Assembly (NCBI RefSeq): GCF_001458175.1 | Contig: NZ_CYPW01000029.1 | Coordinates: 1 to 33,961 of the forward strand | Length of the DNA stretch: 33,961 nucleotides | Direction of reading: 5' to 3' | DNA from: Shimia marina | Lineage (GTDB): Bacteria > Pseudomonadota > Alphaproteobacteria > Rhodobacterales > Rhodobacteraceae | Part shown: positions 33,871 to 33,961 of the stretch, piece by piece | How positions within the stretch are numbered: position 1 is the first letter of the stretch | How the letters are laid out: the number at the start of each line of letters is the position of its first letter | Translations under genes and position numbers: made by a program | Notes under the pieces: model-generated | The model's database searches: none | What the model was told of the DNA's origin: nothing | What the model saw: only the letters and a program-made list of their open reading frames with translations

Positions 33871-33961
33871 TGACCCAGCCCCCTGAAATCGGGCCATTGA
33901 GATGTTAGTAATCCGTCCAAGCAAAGGATGGACAATGAAACGCAGATTTTCGGACGAACAG
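33871..33961 (+). mobile_element. IS3-family element, left end (partial, second copy)
   Basis: Identical to the reverse complement of bases 1-91. It starts TGACCCAGCCCCC directly against the helicase remnant and reaches the OrfA ATG at 33935 (MKRRFSDEQ) before running off the window. The element inserted into the helicase gene. Whether both ends are two copies or one copy bridged in assembly cannot be told here. Confidence 0.7.
33935..33961 (+). CDS. IS3-type transposase OrfA, first 9 codons (second copy)
   Basis: Same nine codons (MKRRFSDEQ) as at the window's left end, here on the plus strand and cut by the end of the window. No further sequence is available to classify the transposase group. 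Confidence 0.5.

Overview
The window looks like a piece of a marine alphaproteobacterium of the Rhodobacteraceae (Roseobacter group). The reasons are the moderately high GC, the yajC-secD-secF-TauE-Mth938-ccmABCDG gene order, the divergent FliG, the proline-rich small lipoprotein, the alpha/beta hydrolase-OsmC fusion and the arginase/ornithine cyclodeaminase/Lrp group. Nothing here names a species. The assignment rests on protein style and gene order recognised by eye, not on a search.

Layout. 1-91 is the left end of an IS3-type element whose transposase reads out of the window. 92-5420 holds a terminator and a two-gene RND efflux operon on the minus strand. 5589-9137 is yfgM-like, bamB and der, the same order as in E. 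coli (outer-membrane assembly and ribosome biogenesis). 9343-11700 is a membrane fatty-acid desaturase and a convergent serS. 11927-16023 is yajC, secD, secF (Sec translocase accessories), then a TauE/SafE permease and a Mth938-like protein. 16226-19040 is ccmA, ccmB, ccmC, ccmD and ccmG (haem export and thiol reduction for cytochrome c maturation), closed by a strong hairpin terminator shared with the convergent rpiB. 19780-24694 is mixed housekeeping: a DUF1223 protein, an orphan FliG-like protein preceded by a TPR protein, purB, a secreted protein and a small lipoprotein. 24704-30509 is a hydrolase-OsmC fusion, a haem-dependent demethylase-like protein, ornithine cyclodeaminase, arginase and their divergent Lrp regulator, dsbB and a YqaA/DedA protein.

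From the 3' end of a tRNA-Leu(CAA) gene at 30764 to 33870 the character changes. This is the start of an integrated island. A large serine recombinase lies against the tRNA and its reading frame continues backwards through the tRNA into host DNA. Next to it are a small overlapping acidic partner gene, a divergent 240-residue protein of unknown function, a 24-bp perfect palindrome, and the last 83 codons of a UvrD-like helicase. That helicase is cut by a second copy of the IS3-type end (33871-33961). The first and last 91 bases of the window are exact reverse complements, so the window is bounded by two outward-facing copies of one IS, probably because an assembly contig broke there.

The core genes look intact and ordinary apart from a low-GC insertion in the RND permease and a FliG that lacks the usual EHPQR motif. 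The best candidates for something unfamiliar are in the island: the recombinase with its small partner, the 240-residue protein, and the helicase remnant, whose family I associate with OLD-nuclease anti-phage pairs. No complete new system can be demonstrated from this window because the island runs off its right end.
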